This document shows positions 63,897 to 64,000 of a stretch of 64,000 nt of DNA, in pieces; the stretch's first letter is position 1; the number at the start of each line of letters is the position of its first letter. The stretch is from CBDFMR01 sp965249765 (GTDB lineage Bacteria > Bacteroidota > Bacteroidia > Chitinophagales > Saprospiraceae). Below the pieces are notes generated by a model. That model had not been told where the DNA came from, made no database searches, and was given only the letters and a program-made list of their open reading frames with translations. Location: the NCBI GenBank assembly GCA_965249765.1, contig CBDFMR010000005.1, positions 1,984,001 to 2,048,000 of the forward strand. The letters run 5' to 3'. The translations under genes were made by a program, and so were the position numbers.

Positions 63897-64000
63897 CTAG
63901 AGATTAGGTATTCTTAGCATCTGCCCTGGATAAATTTTGTCAGGGTGGCTCAACATTGGCTTGTTAGCCTCAAAAATACCGTTGTATTTCATTGGATCGC
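63897..64000 (-). CDS. LysM-domain protein, C-terminal end
   Basis: The last 33 codons on the minus strand read KYNGIFEANKPMLSHPDKIYPGQMLRIP and stop at 63897-63899. This is the C-terminal part of a LysM peptidoglycan-binding domain, as in YgaU/LysM-BON proteins of Bacteroidota. The rest lies beyond the window. Confidence 0.85.
   Translation of the reverse strand, partial: DPMKYNGIFEANKPMLSHPDKIYPGQMLRIPNL

Noticed and set aside
1..64000. CRISPR array, prophage, rRNA operon or plasmid origin
   Set aside because: No regularly spaced repeats, phage structural genes, rRNA sequence or replication-initiator gene was seen.
1..64000. Alternative genetic code to explain in-frame stops
   Set aside because: TAA, TAG and TGA all end clearly complete genes here, and the affected ORFs also include frameshifts, which favours decay.

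Overview
The window looks like a chromosomal segment of a Bacteroidota bacterium, most probably from the Saprospiria (Saprospirales). Supporting signs are type IX secretion (T9SS) C-terminal sorting domains, SprB-type repeats, a very large HYR/Ig-like surface protein with a dockerin-like module, a TonB-dependent receptor, YfhO, choice-of-anchor B and DUF547 proteins, a miaB / sigma-54 activator / lptE cluster, and several TAnnTTTG promoter elements. The taxonomic call is inference from gene content; there is no rRNA gene here.

Layout. 1-2900: an IS graveyard (intact IS1634-like element 249-2322, 3' end of an IS66 element, right end of a second IS1634-like element). 2909-13219 (-): a 3,436-residue secreted surface protein. 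13272-19008: five insertion sequences nested inside each other (IS5 > ISAs1 > IS66 > IS200/IS605 > IS30). 19.4-20.25 kb: small truncated gene, tRNA-Pro remnant, then tRNA-Ser(GCU) and tRNA-Pro(UGG). 20.4-37.5 kb: ordinary chromosome (membrane proteins, dockerin-bearing serine protease, choice-of-anchor B protein, miaA and thioesterase, acyltransferase, broken isoaspartyl peptidase, YfhO, ECF sigma/anti-sigma pair, ferredoxin, pssA, M48 protease). 38.26-40.27 kb: a second, intact IS1634-like element flanked by a 93-bp direct repeat. 40.37-44.02 kb: a cassette array that I interpret as an integron cassette cluster without integrase (CALIN), invaded by group II intron sequence. 44.0-64 kb: lptE, sigma-54 activator, miaB, thiolase, TPR/TonB-C protein, propeller-SprB-OmpA fusion, CHAP protein, ffh, a broken T9SS thioredoxin-fold protein, a YdbS/YdbT-like PH pair, mutS, a TerB-like gene, a TonB receptor, a DUF547 protein and the end of a LysM protein.

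The most interesting system is the cassette array. Three successive segments each begin with GTT plus a short word and end with the reverse complement of that same word plus AAC (TTATGCCC/GGGCATAA, TTCTCATCC/GGATGAGAA, TTAGGCGC/GCGCCTAA). This is the signature of attC R' and R'' boxes in integron cassettes. One attC is split, precisely in its R'' box and in antisense orientation, by a 608-nt ORF-less group II intron. A 3' fragment of a related intron sits in the R'' box of the third attC, next to lptE. No integron integrase gene lies in the window.

A second theme is a possible docking arrangement. The giant T9SS substrate carries a dockerin-like module and a cohesin-like domain before its sorting signal, and a secreted serine protease 8 kb away ends in a related dockerin-like module but has no sorting domain. 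A third theme is gene decay: several otherwise collinear genes carry single in-frame stops or 1-2 nt frameshifts.
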